The notes below the pieces were generated by a model. The model ran no database searches, was not told the origin of the DNA, and saw only the letters and a list, made by a program, of their open reading frames with translations. A program made the position numbers and the translations under genes. A stretch of 64,000 nucleotides of DNA from Ruegeria marina (lineage in GTDB: Bacteria; Pseudomonadota; Alphaproteobacteria; Rhodobacterales; Rhodobacteraceae), in contig NZ_FMZV01000004.1 in NCBI RefSeq assembly GCF_900101475.1, positions 186,001-250,000 of the forward strand, given 5' to 3'. Shown here one piece after another: positions 51,424 through 59,080 of the stretch; positions within the stretch are counted from its first letter, which is position 1, and every line of letters begins with the position of its first letter.

Positions 51424-51735
51424 TCAACGACGGTGTGCCGTTGCTTCCTGCCTGGCCGCGGCGGGGCGCAGATCGGATACCGGGCTGCCGCCACGCGGCC
51501 CATCCTCGGTTTCGGCCAAGCTCATGATCTTCCAGGCGAATTGCACCCCTGCAAACACGATTCCGTTCATGAACCACAGCATGAAGACCGCCAGCAATGC
51601 CGCGTCGGAGCGCATGATCAGCCCCCTGAGCCCGGCGATGTCGAACCATATCAACCCTGCCGTAAACACAGCCGACAGCGCGAACCCAACCAGAACCTGG
51701 GTAATGTAGAGCCGGATCAGCCGGGGCATTGCCAT
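51424..51735 (-). CDS. Small conserved membrane protein
   Basis: 103 residues from the ATG at 51735 with AAGGAGA upstream. Two hydrophobic helices: YITQVLVGFALSAVFTAGLI and AALLAVFMLWFMNGIVFAGV, then a polar tail (RPAAARQEATAHRR). I recall similar short two-helix proteins in Rhodobacterales but no function. It is divergent from the LuxR gene with a 90-base gap that holds a shared control region. Confidence 0.72.
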   Translation of the reverse strand: MAMPRLIRLYITQVLVGFALSAVFTAGLIWFDIAGLRGLIMRSDAALLAVFMLWFMNGIVFAGVQFAWKIMSLAETEDGPRGGSPVSDLRPAAARQEATAHRR

Positions 51736-51786
51736 TCTCCTTGTTGTTGTGATCAAACGTAGCACAAAATGATCCACGAAGCAGTG

Positions 51787-51807
51787 TGTCGCGTAGTCCC
51801 TGCGACA
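51787..51807. promoter_or_regulatory. Inverted repeat in the LuxR/membrane-protein divergent promoter
   Basis: TGTCGC and GCGACA, 9 bases apart, form a 21-base symmetric site 18 bases upstream of the LuxR ATG. Its size is similar to a lux box, but the sequence is not the classical one, so binding by the neighbouring LuxR protein is speculation. Confidence 0.35.
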
Positions 51808-51825
51808 ATATATGCCGGAGATTGA

Positions 51826-52602
51826 ATGCGAAATATTTCGGAGTTTGCGCTCGACCTGCTGGAAAGTCTGTCTCACATATTCGATGACACCGCCCGTTGG
51901 GACCACGTCGTAGGTCGTCTTGAAGGGTTTGGATTTCGTGCCCTGAACATGGGGCATTTCACGCCAAAGACGGGTGTTTTGCACTGGGCGCGCAGTTCGA
52001 TGTCGCCGCAATGGCTGAAGGTCTATGCCGAAGGCGGTTACTCGGACGCGGATCTGGTTCTGGCCCAAACGATCCAGGGGCCCGAGTGTCTGTACATCAA
52101 CTTGGGCGTGCGCATGCAGCAATCCAATTCGGCCACCGCTACGGCACTCTACACAGGAATGGTCGAATATGGTTACCAGCATACGTTCAGCCTCGTGGTC
52201 CCCTGCCCCGGCAACCGGGCGGCGCTGGTGGCCCTGTTTTCTGACCGATCCGAGGCCGAAGAATGGATGACCGAACAAACCACCGGCATGCGTATCCTGG
52301 CCACCGTGATTGGAACCAACCTGGGTCCCGGCAGCGAAGACGGCCAACACCCCGGTCATGATCTGGCACCGGTCCTGGGAACGACCGCCCCCCTGTCGCG
52401 GCGAGAACAGGAAGTTCTGTACCTGCTTGCCGAAGGCATGCGAAACGAGCAGATATCAACAGCTCTGGGCATCAGCGAGATCACGGTACGCACGCATTTG
52501 AAATCTGCCCGTGACAAGCTGCGCGCGCCAACCCGCGAAGCCGCTCTTGTGCGTGCGGTGCAGATGGGTCTTCTGACTGATCCCACCTATCGGAAGAGAT
52601 AG
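51826..52602 (+). CDS. LuxR-family regulator with autoinducer-type domain (solo)
   Basis: 258 residues. N-terminal autoinducer-binding-like domain (about 10-170): FGFRALNMGHFTP and QWLKVYAEGGYSDADLVLAQ keep the W, Y and D of the ligand site, but the Pro after the Asp is Leu and the next conserved Trp is not seen, so the pocket may bind something other than a standard acyl-homoserine lactone. C-terminal HTH: LSRREQEVLYLLAEGMRNEQ and ISEITVRTHLKSARDKL, with the conserved Glu, Leu and Gly. No luxI gene is nearby; it is therefore a solo. Confidence 0.9.
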   Translation: MRNISEFALDLLESLSHIFDDTARWDHVVGRLEGFGFRALNMGHFTPKTGVLHWARSSMSPQWLKVYAEGGYSDADLVLAQTIQGPECLYINLGVRMQQSNSATATALYTGMVEYGYQHTFSLVVPCPGNRAALVALFSDRSEAEEWMTEQTTGMRILATVIGTNLGPGSEDGQHPGHDLAPVLGTTAPLSRREQEVLYLLAEGMRNEQISTALGISEITVRTHLKSARDKLRAPTREAALVRAVQMGLLTDPTYRKR

Positions 52603-52698
52603 GTTTATTCGAAGATCGCGATCAGCTAGCGTTTGCGGGCAGGGCTCCAATCGTGAGTGGTGGCGCCTTGGCTATTTCAGCTTGGAATTTCAGAATTG

Positions 52699-52735
52699 AA
52701 GACGCGGCGCCATCTGCAGATGCGCCGCGTCTTTT
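52699..52735 (+). terminator. Hairpin terminator between LuxR gene and nusB
   Basis: AAGACGCGGCGC pairs with GCGCCGCGTCTT around a CATCTGCAGAT loop, followed by T's. It is about 97 bases past the LuxR stop and 35 past the nusB stop (opposite strand). The T run supports plus-strand use; on the minus strand the tail TTCAATTC is weaker. Confidence 0.75.
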
Positions 52736-52769
52736 TGGGAGGTTCTTGTTCCCCGAAAACCGGTGTCGT

Positions 52770-53225
52770 TCAGAATGCCTCGGGCCGGGCTTCACGCGCC
52801 ATGTGATCCAGTACCGCGTTGACGAAACTGGTCTCGCGCCCTTCGGGAAAGAACGCCCGGGCGATATCCACGAATTCGGTGATCACCACCTTGGGCGGGG
52901 TGTCGCTTTGGGTCAGTTCAGTGCCCGCCGCGCGGAACAGCGCCCTGAGCGTCGGGTCGATGCGAGAGATCGGCCATTTCGCCACCAGCGCCCGGTCGGT
53001 CATCTGGTCGACCAGCGCCTGGTTGTTCACCGCGCCATCCACCAGCTTGCGGAACAGATCCGTGTCGCCTTCGGCCATCTCCTCGCCGTCGTAAACGGCG
53101 CCGAACCGGTGATCCAGAAACTCCGCCACCACCGCCTCGACGGTCTGGCTGGAATGCTCCATCTGGAACAGCGCCTGCACGGCGTAGAGCCGGGCCGCCG
53201 ATTTCATCTTCCGTTTCTTGTTCAT
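52770..53225 (-). CDS. nusB: Transcription antitermination factor NusB
   Basis: 151 residues. ARLYAVQALFQMEHSSQTVE is the first helix with the conserved QALFQ-type motif; WPISRIDPTLRALFRAAGTE and VVITEFVDIARAFFPEGRET complete the NusB fold. With NusE (S10) it binds boxA in rRNA leaders. The ATG overlaps the ribH stop by 4 bases, so it is last in the rib operon, as usual in Rhodobacterales. Confidence 0.95.
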   Translation of the reverse strand: MNKKRKMKSAARLYAVQALFQMEHSSQTVEAVVAEFLDHRFGAVYDGEEMAEGDTDLFRKLVDGAVNNQALVDQMTDRALVAKWPISRIDPTLRALFRAAGTELTQSDTPPKVVITEFVDIARAFFPEGRETSFVNAVLDHMAREARPEAF

Positions 53226-53773
53226 GCGGTCGGGGTTCCGTTGCCTTTGTCAGCCAGTTGGATCGACTCGGACAGCGGCTTGAACCCCACGCCCTTGGTC
53301 GAAGCGCCCCACTTACGGCCGAGCGCGATCAGATGCAAGGCCGCGGCGGCGGCCCCTCCGCCCTTGTTCATGGCGGCCGGGTCGGCGCGCACCTCGGCCT
53401 GCGGGCGGTTCTCGACGGTCAGAATACCGTTGCCGATACAGGCGCCCTGCAATCCCATCAGCTGGATCGCACGGCTCGAGTCGTTGCAGACCGTGTCGTA
53501 ATGGGTGGTCTCGCCCCGGATCACGCAGCCCAGCGCCACGTAACCGTCAAAATTGCACATCCGGTCGGCCATGGCGATGGCGATCGGCACCTCCAGCGCA
53601 CCGGGTACCTCGACCAGTTCCCAGGTGCCGCCCACGGCCTCGATCTCGGCCTTGGCGCCAGCGACCAGGTTGTCGGCGATGTCCTTGTAATAGGGCGCTA
53701 CCACGATCAGCAGTTTCACCGGCTTGTCAAACGCGGGGCGCGGCAGGATGTAATGGGTTTCATGTCCGGCCAT
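53222..53773 (-). CDS. ribH: 6,7-dimethyl-8-ribityllumazine synthase
   Basis: 183 residues. LLIVVAPYYKDIADNLVAGA, VEVPGALEVPIAIAMADRMC and VALGCVIRGETTHYDTVCND (catalytic His) identify lumazine synthase; GNGILTVENRPQAEVRADPA follows. It condenses the ribityl-aminouracil and dihydroxybutanone phosphate. It starts 1 base after the ribB stop. The C-terminal 20 residues are an extension beyond the usual length (about 155). Confidence 0.95.
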   Translation of the reverse strand: MAGHETHYILPRPAFDKPVKLLIVVAPYYKDIADNLVAGAKAEIEAVGGTWELVEVPGALEVPIAIAMADRMCNFDGYVALGCVIRGETTHYDTVCNDSSRAIQLMGLQGACIGNGILTVENRPQAEVRADPAAMNKGGGAAAAALHLIALGRKWGASTKGVGFKPLSESIQLADKGNGTPTA

Positions 53774-53774
53774 G

Positions 53775-54896
53775 TCAGGCGTCCTTCAGTATGGGGAGGG
53801 TGCCGACGATGGAGAGGCCATAGGCGTCGAGCCCGAGATATTTGGTTTGCGGCGAGTCGGTGAGCAGGATCAGCTCGTGCAGGCCCATCTTGGACAGGAT
53901 CTGGGCGCCAAGGCCGGTCTGCTTGATGGTGCGCACGCCGTCCTCGTCGCTGGCATAAAGCGCGTTGCGCGGCTGCCGGAACAGGCAGACGACGCCGCGC
54001 CCTTCGGCCGCGATCTTCTCCATCGCGCGGGGCAGTTCCTGGGTCGGCTTGGGGCCAAGGCCCAGCACGTCCGAGGCCTCGTGCAGCGCATGGGTGCGGG
54101 TCAGCACCGGCTCGGGCGTCGAGATGTCACCCTTGACTAGCACGACATGTTCGATGCCGTGGGTCTGGTCGGTGAAGATGCGCATTTCCCAGTCGCCGCC
54201 GAATTCGGATTTCACCGTGCTGCGCGCGGTTTCGACCACGAGGTTGTCGTTGCGCGCGCGATAGGCGATCAGGTCGCTGATGGTGCCGATCTTCAACCCG
54301 TGTTTCGCGGCGAACTCGACCAGATCGGGCAGGCGCGCCATGGTACCGTCGTCCTTCATGATCTCGCAGATTACGCCCGACGGGTTCAGTCCGGCGAGCC
54401 GCGAGATGTCGACCACCGCCTCGGTATGGCCCGCGCGCACCAGCACGCCGCCCCGCCGGGCGCGCAGCGGGAAGATATGGCCGGGGGTGGCCAGGCGCGC
54501 CATCGTGTTCTGCTCGTTGATCGCGGTCGCGACCGTCAGCGCCCGGTCGGCGGCGGAAATTCCGGTCGACACGCCCTCGCGCGCCTCGATCGACACGGTA
54601 AAGGCGGTCTCGTGCCGCGACGAGTTGTTCACCGCCATCATCGGCAGACCCAGCCTCTCGATCCGCTCGGCCGTCATCGGCAGGCAGATCAGCCCGCGCC
54701 CGTGGGTGGCCATGAAGTTGATCGCAGCGGCATCGGCGAATTCGGCGGCGATGCACAGGTCGCCCTCGTTCTCGCGATCCTCGTGATCGACCAGGATATA
54801 CATCCGGCCCTTGCGCGCCTCCTCGATGATCTCCTCGATCGGGCTGATCGCCTCGCGCAGGCGGGCCTCGACGGGTCCGGGCGTTTCAAAGCTCAT
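53775..54896 (-). CDS. ribB: 3,4-dihydroxy-2-butanone 4-phosphate synthase with degenerate GTP cyclohydrolase II domain
   Basis: 373 residues. The RibB half is complete: [60 protein letters not shown] and [20 protein letters not shown]. The C-terminal half has the RibA fold ([35 protein letters not shown]-like) but lacks all three zinc Cys (where CLTGD..RCDCG should be it reads [13 protein letters not shown]) and the RQEGRG motif. So it can make dihydroxybutanone phosphate but not open GTP. Such RibB-RibX-type hybrids are known. It is 321 bases downstream of the next gene. Confidence 0.93.
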   Translation of the reverse strand: MSFETPGPVEARLREAISPIEEIIEEARKGRMYILVDHEDRENEGDLCIAAEFADAAAINFMATHGRGLICLPMTAERIERLGLPMMAVNNSSRHETAFTVSIEAREGVSTGISAADRALTVATAINEQNTMARLATPGHIFPLRARRGGVLVRAGHTEAVVDISRLAGLNPSGVICEIMKDDGTMARLPDLVEFAAKHGLKIGTISDLIAYRARNDNLVVETARSTVKSEFGGDWEMRIFTDQTHGIEHVVLVKGDISTPEPVLTRTHALHEASDVLGLGPKPTQELPRAMEKIAAEGRGVVCLFRQPRNALYASDEDGVRTIKQTGLGAQILSKMGLHELILLTDSPQTKYLGLDAYGLSIVGTLPILKDA

Positions 54897-55217
54897 GGGG
54901 CGGCCTTTCAGCTGTCTTGGTCTGTTTGCGCAGATAGACCACCCGGCGCGCGAATGCCAGTACACAAACGGCAGACAGGGCGCCGGACGCGGCGTTGCGC
55001 GCGCCCGCGCGGGGGCGTTGTGGGCGCCTGCGGCGCCCGGAACGGCTCCGCGCCCGGCCCAACGCCTGGGGACGCATCCGCGATGCGGCGCCAGGGGGCG
55101 GGAGCGCTGGCTTGACCCACTGGCGGGCAAGAGGGGGCGCTGCCCCCGTCGCGCTCTGCGCGACTCCCCCGGAGTATTTCGAACCAGAAAGAAGCAGCAC
55201 GACGCGGCGGCAGCCGG
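54897..55217. other. Intergenic region rich in hairpins, between ribB and the unknown rib-operon gene
   Basis: 321 bases, no gene. It carries GC-rich stems (see the repeat at 55022-55175). It also has a very GC-rich stretch (54,990-55,120). It interrupts the otherwise tight rib operon, so ribB probably has its own promoter here or depends on read-through. Confidence 0.6.
55022..55175. repeat. Cluster of short GC-rich hairpins (REP-like element)
   Basis: Four perfect stems: GGGCGCC-TGC-GGCGCCC (55022-55038), GGGGGC-GCT-GCCCCC (55133-55147), TCGCGC-TCT-GCGCGA (55149-55163) and ACTCC-CCC-GGAGT (55163-55175), ending in GGAGTATTTCGAA. The last three are consecutive. I recall similar 'GCTGCCCCC...CCCCCGGAGTATTT' elements as common intergenic repeats in Rhodobacterales. 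Only one copy is in this window. Confidence 0.8.
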
Positions 55218-55790
55218 TCAGCCCGCCTGGTGGCGGAAGTATTCGGCCGAAGGCAGATAGCCCGCGGCGCGGCCGGCGGCGACCCATTCAGCCTCGAGCG
55301 GCGCATCGCCGATCACCAGCACCGCGGACCCGGGCAGGCGCTGTCCCTGGATCAGCCCCCGCACCCGCGCGCGCATCTCGCTCCAGCTGTCGGTCAACCG
55401 TGGCGCCCGGGCGGCATCCTCCAGCGCCCGGTTCGCAGTCAGCACGATCTCGGGCGCGGCCGGAGGGTGCACCAGCGCCAGCCGACGGGCATTGCGGACA
55501 GCCGAGACCGTGCGGGACTCCGCCGCGGGAATCTCCCCGCCCGAACCGAAGATTCGCAGCGCGTTGGACGAGAACAACAGGCCGAGGATGTCCTGCCCGG
55601 AATACTGCCGCACCCTGGCATAGGTACGGTAGTCCATTCCCAGTTCGGCGGCCCGGCTCATGCGCATCTTGAGCACCAGCATCGGAATCGCATTGGGCAT
55701 CAGCGCCTTTTGCGCCTGCCGCCAGGCATGGGTGCGCCAGACCTGCCCCGGCTCCATCGACGGCCCGCCGTTGTGCCCGATCCCGGCCAT
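55218..55790 (-). CDS. Conserved hypothetical protein of the riboflavin operon
   Basis: 190 residues, starting MAGIGHNGGPSMEPGQVWRT, a pattern I recall from Rhodobacterales proteins at this position between ribE and ribB. The middle has a helical segment (ALMPNAIPMLVLKMRMSRAA, ELGMDYRTYARVRQYSGQDI) and the end WVAAGRAAGYLPSAEYFRHQ. No signal peptide, no known motif. Gap to ribE is 4 bases, so co-transcription is certain. A role in flavin supply or transport is guesswork. Confidence 0.78.
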   Translation of the reverse strand: MAGIGHNGGPSMEPGQVWRTHAWRQAQKALMPNAIPMLVLKMRMSRAAELGMDYRTYARVRQYSGQDILGLLFSSNALRIFGSGGEIPAAESRTVSAVRNARRLALVHPPAAPEIVLTANRALEDAARAPRLTDSWSEMRARVRGLIQGQRLPGSAVLVIGDAPLEAEWVAAGRAAGYLPSAEYFRHQAG

Positions 55791-55794
55791 GCCC

Positions 55795-56382
55795 CTAGCC
55801 CGCCTCGGCCAGCCGCGCCACGTAGCGCGCCAGAGTGTCGATCTCGAGGTTCACGAGGTCACCGGTGTGCACATCGCCCCAGGTCGTCGCCTCCTTGGTA
55901 TGCGGGATCAGGTTGATGCCGAATTCATCGCCCTCGACCTCGTTCACCGTCAGCGAGGTGCCGTTCAGCGCCACCGACCCCTTGGGCGCGATGAACCGCG
56001 CCAGCGCGTGCGGGGCGCGGAACCGGACCCGCGTGCTGTCGCCCTCCTGCGTGACCGAGACCACCTCGGCCACGCCATCGACATGGCCAGAAACGATATG
56101 CCCGCCCAATTCGTCGCCCACCTTCAGCGCCCGCTCGAGGTTCAGCCGCTTGCCGACCGTCCAGCCGCCGAGGTTGGTCTTCGATACGGTCTCGGCGCTC
56201 ACCTCGACATCGTACCAGTCCTCGCCCAGCGCGATCACCGTCAGGCAGACGCCGTCGCTGGCGATCGAGGCGCCGATGTCGATGCGCGCGGTGTCATAAG
56301 CGGTGCGGATGCGCGCCCGCAGGTCGCCGCGCTGCTCCAGTTCGACCACGGTGCCGATGTCGGTCACGATGCCGGTGAACAT
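55795..56382 (-). CDS. ribE: Riboflavin synthase alpha chain
   Basis: 195 residues, two similar barrels. MFTGIVTDIGTVVELEQRGD is the signature start; SVASDGVCLT-like SIASDGVCLTVI (first ligand loop), GGHIVSGHVDGVAEVV and KGSVALNGTSLTVNEV (second loop) follow. It dismutates two lumazines to riboflavin. It is first of the leftward rib group here (ribE, unknown, ribB, ribH, nusB); no ribD is in the window. Divergent from kpsS with a 174-base gap. Confidence 0.95.
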   Translation of the reverse strand: MFTGIVTDIGTVVELEQRGDLRARIRTAYDTARIDIGASIASDGVCLTVIALGEDWYDVEVSAETVSKTNLGGWTVGKRLNLERALKVGDELGGHIVSGHVDGVAEVVSVTQEGDSTRVRFRAPHALARFIAPKGSVALNGTSLTVNEVEGDEFGINLIPHTKEATTWGDVHTGDLVNLEIDTLARYVARLAEAG

Positions 56383-56556
56383 GTTCCTTACCCTCGCGCT
56401 TGCAATTCAGTTTCTGACGTAACGCCGTGTTTCCCGGCGGACAAGCCCCGATGCTTGCCCGCCTGCCCGGAGCGGGTCATAGTTTGGCCCGATTGATCTT
56501 GCAGGATAGCCGGAATGCCGCACGCTTGGGCAGGTGCAAAGGTAAAGGGACCGCAG

Positions 56557-57849
56557 ATGCCGAACCAGACCCAGACCAGGCGGGTCTTCCTGTTCCTGCA
56601 AGGGCCGCACGGGCCGTTCTTCGACGCGCTCGGCCGCATGCTGCGCGCTGCCGGGGCTGAGGTCTGGCGCGTCGGCTTCAACTCGGGCGACCGGGCCTTC
56701 TGGTTCCATACCCGGAGCTATATTCCCTACAAGGGCGCGCATGAGGACTGGCCAGTGGCGCTGGCCGATCTGCTGGAGACCCGGGCCGTGACCGACATCG
56801 TGCTTTACGGCGACACCCGCCCCATCCATGCTGCCGCCGTTGTCGCCGCGCGTCAGCGGGGGCTTGGCATTCACGTGTTCGAGGAAGGCTACCTGCGCCC
56901 CTACTGGGTCACTTACGAACGCGGCGGCTCGAACGGCAATTCGCGGCTGATGGACATGAGCATCGAGGACATGCGCGCGGCGCTGGCGCTGTCGGACATG
57001 GAGACGCCGCTGCCGCCTGCCCATTGGGGCGACATGCGCCAGCACATCTTCTATGGCGCGCTCTACCACTGGTTCGTCATGTTCACCAACCAGGGTTATC
57101 GCCGTTTCAGGCCCCATCGCGACCTGCCGGTAACCAAGGAATTCCTGCTCTACCTGCAACGGCTCTTGCTGATGCCGGCGCTGGCGGTCGAACGGATGAT
57201 CGCCACTGCCCGCATCCGCAACGGCGGCTTTCCCTATCACCTGGCGCTATTGCAACTGGAACATGACAGCTCGTTCCGGATGCACTCGCCCTTTGCCTCG
57301 ATGACCGATTTCCTGGCCGAGATCTTCGAGGGTTTCGCCACAGGTGCCCCGCGGCATCACCACCTGGTGGTCAAGGCGCACCCGCTCGAGAACGGCCGGG
57401 TGCCGCTGCGGCGCGAGGTCCGGCGGCTCGCCCGCCAGCACGGGTTGGAGGGCCGGGTGCATTACGTGCGCGGCGGCAAGCTGGCGCAGCTTCTGAACGA
57501 CGCGCGCAGCGCCGTCACCGTGAATTCGACCGCCGGCCAGCAGGTGCTGTGGCGCGGCATTCCGCTCAAGGTCTTTGGCCGCGCGGTCTATGACAAACCC
57601 GAGTTCGTCTCGACCCAGCCGGTGGCCGATTTCTTTGCTGCCGCCGACCGCCCCGACAGCCGCGCCTACAAGGAGTATCGCCGCTACCTGCTTGAGACCA
57701 GCCAGCTGCCCGGCGGCTTCTATTCCCGCAAGGGGCGCCGGCAACTGCTGAGGCAGGTCGTCGACATGATGCTGTCCCGCGACGACCCCTATGATGCGCT
57801 CAAGTCGGGCAAAGCGGCACCAAGGCAACAGTTGCGGGTAGTCAACTGA
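56557..57849 (+). CDS. kpsS: Capsular polysaccharide Kdo-transferase KpsS-like
   Basis: 430 residues from the ATG at 56557. KpsS/LipB signature: RRVFLFLQGPHGPFFDALGR, VGFNSGDRAFWF, VFEEGYLRPYWVTYERGGSN (EEGYLRP motif), HLVVKAHPLENGRVPLRREV (catalytic His) and TVNSTAGQQVLWRGIPLKVF. It adds beta-Kdo to the lipid anchor of group-2-type capsules. The kpsD-like and kpsC genes follow. An upstream start at 56515 would add 14 residues. Confidence 0.93.
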   Translation: MPNQTQTRRVFLFLQGPHGPFFDALGRMLRAAGAEVWRVGFNSGDRAFWFHTRSYIPYKGAHEDWPVALADLLETRAVTDIVLYGDTRPIHAAAVVAARQRGLGIHVFEEGYLRPYWVTYERGGSNGNSRLMDMSIEDMRAALALSDMETPLPPAHWGDMRQHIFYGALYHWFVMFTNQGYRRFRPHRDLPVTKEFLLYLQRLLLMPALAVERMIATARIRNGGFPYHLALLQLEHDSSFRMHSPFASMTDFLAEIFEGFATGAPRHHHLVVKAHPLENGRVPLRREVRRLARQHGLEGRVHYVRGGKLAQLLNDARSAVTVNSTAGQQVLWRGIPLKVFGRAVYDKPEFVSTQPVADFFAAADRPDSRAYKEYRRYLLETSQLPGGFYSRKGRRQLLRQVVDMMLSRDDPYDALKSGKAAPRQQLRVVN

Positions 57850-57943
57850 ACGGCACAACTCCCGGGACTGGATTTTTCATCCGGATTCCGATAGTTTGAG
57901 AAAAAAACCTGAGGCAGAAACATCAGGTCGAGGAGACCGAGCA

Positions 57944-59077
57944 GTGAAAATCCATCCCGTCCGCTGGGCGAAGCCCGTTGCTTTGCTGGCTGCGTTGTCT
58001 GTCGCGGCCGCATGTTCCTTGCCGAAAGTCGGGCCCAACAAGCGGGAAATCTTTGCCGGTTCGGTGCAGAAAGAAGGCGACGCCTTTATCGTTGCCGTCA
58101 ACGACCGTGTCACGCGCGCAACCGCCGTTGTGCCCGCGCTGGGCTTTTCCGACGCATTCAAGAACGCCTCTGCCCTGACCTCGGACACGATCCGACCCGG
58201 CGATGTGCTGGGTCTCACGGTCTGGGAAAACGTCGATGACGGGCTGCTGGCCAGCGAAGGCACCAATGCCACGATTCTCGAAGAGGTCCAGGTCGACAGC
58301 GCCGGCTTCATCTTTGTGCCCTACGCCGGACGGCTGCGCGCCTCGGGCAACACACCCGACCAGTTGCGCGAGGCGATCACCGCCAAGCTCGAGGAACAGA
58401 CCCCCGACCCGCAGGTCCAGGTGCGCCGGCTTGCAGGCGACGGCTCGACCGTATCGCTGACCGGCGCTGTAGGCGGCCAGGGCGTCTATCCGATCGAGCG
58501 TCCGACCCGGACACTGGCGGCCATGCTGGCGCAGGCTGGCGGCATCACCATCCAGCCCGAGATCGCCGAGGTTACCGTGATCCGTGGCAACCAGCAGGGT
58601 AAGGTCTGGTATCAGGACCTGTTCAACCACCCCGAGCTGGACATCGCCCTGCGTGGCGGCGACCGCATCCTGGTCGAGGAGGACACCCGCTCGTTCACCG
58701 CGCTGGGGGCGACCAGCACCCAGGCCCGCGTGCCTTTCGAGACCCAGGACCTCTCCGCGCTTGAGGCGATCGCCCAGGTCGGCGGCCTGATTTCCGCAGC
58801 ATCCGATCCCACCGGCGTGTTCATCTTCCGCAACGAACCGGCCGAGATCGCCGGTCAGGTGCTGGGCCGCGACGACCTGCAAGGCGCACAGCGCATGGTC
58901 TACGTGCTGAACCTTACCGAACCCAACGGCCTGTTCATCGCCCGCGACTTCGTGATCCGGGACGAGGATACGCTCTACGTCACCGAGGCGCCTTATGCCC
59001 AGTGGACCAAGACCATCTCGCTCATTTCCGGCGGCCTGACCCCGCTGGCCAACCTGCAGACGATCGCTGGCGGCTGA
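57944..59077 (+). CDS. Capsule export outer-membrane lipoprotein (Wza/KpsD-like, BexD/CtrA type)
   Basis: 377 residues from the GTG at 57944, with GAGGAGACC upstream. A lipobox (LSVAAAC) gives a lipoprotein. The polysaccharide export domain is shown by TIRPGDVLGLTVWENVDDGL, VDSAGFIFVPYAGRLRASGN, and SLBB-type repeats (TVSLTGAVGGQGVYPIERPT, and the last 100 residues). It forms the channel across the outer membrane for capsule. It lies between kpsS and kpsC with 94 and 3 bases of spacing. The inner-membrane exporter genes are not in the window. Confidence 0.9.
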   Translation: MKIHPVRWAKPVALLAALSVAAACSLPKVGPNKREIFAGSVQKEGDAFIVAVNDRVTRATAVVPALGFSDAFKNASALTSDTIRPGDVLGLTVWENVDDGLLASEGTNATILEEVQVDSAGFIFVPYAGRLRASGNTPDQLREAITAKLEEQTPDPQVQVRRLAGDGSTVSLTGAVGGQGVYPIERPTRTLAAMLAQAGGITIQPEIAEVTVIRGNQQGKVWYQDLFNHPELDIALRGGDRILVEEDTRSFTALGATSTQARVPFETQDLSALEAIAQVGGLISAASDPTGVFIFRNEPAEIAGQVLGRDDLQGAQRMVYVLNLTEPNGLFIARDFVIRDEDTLYVTEAPYAQWTKTISLISGGLTPLANLQTIAGG

Positions 59078-59080
59078 CGC

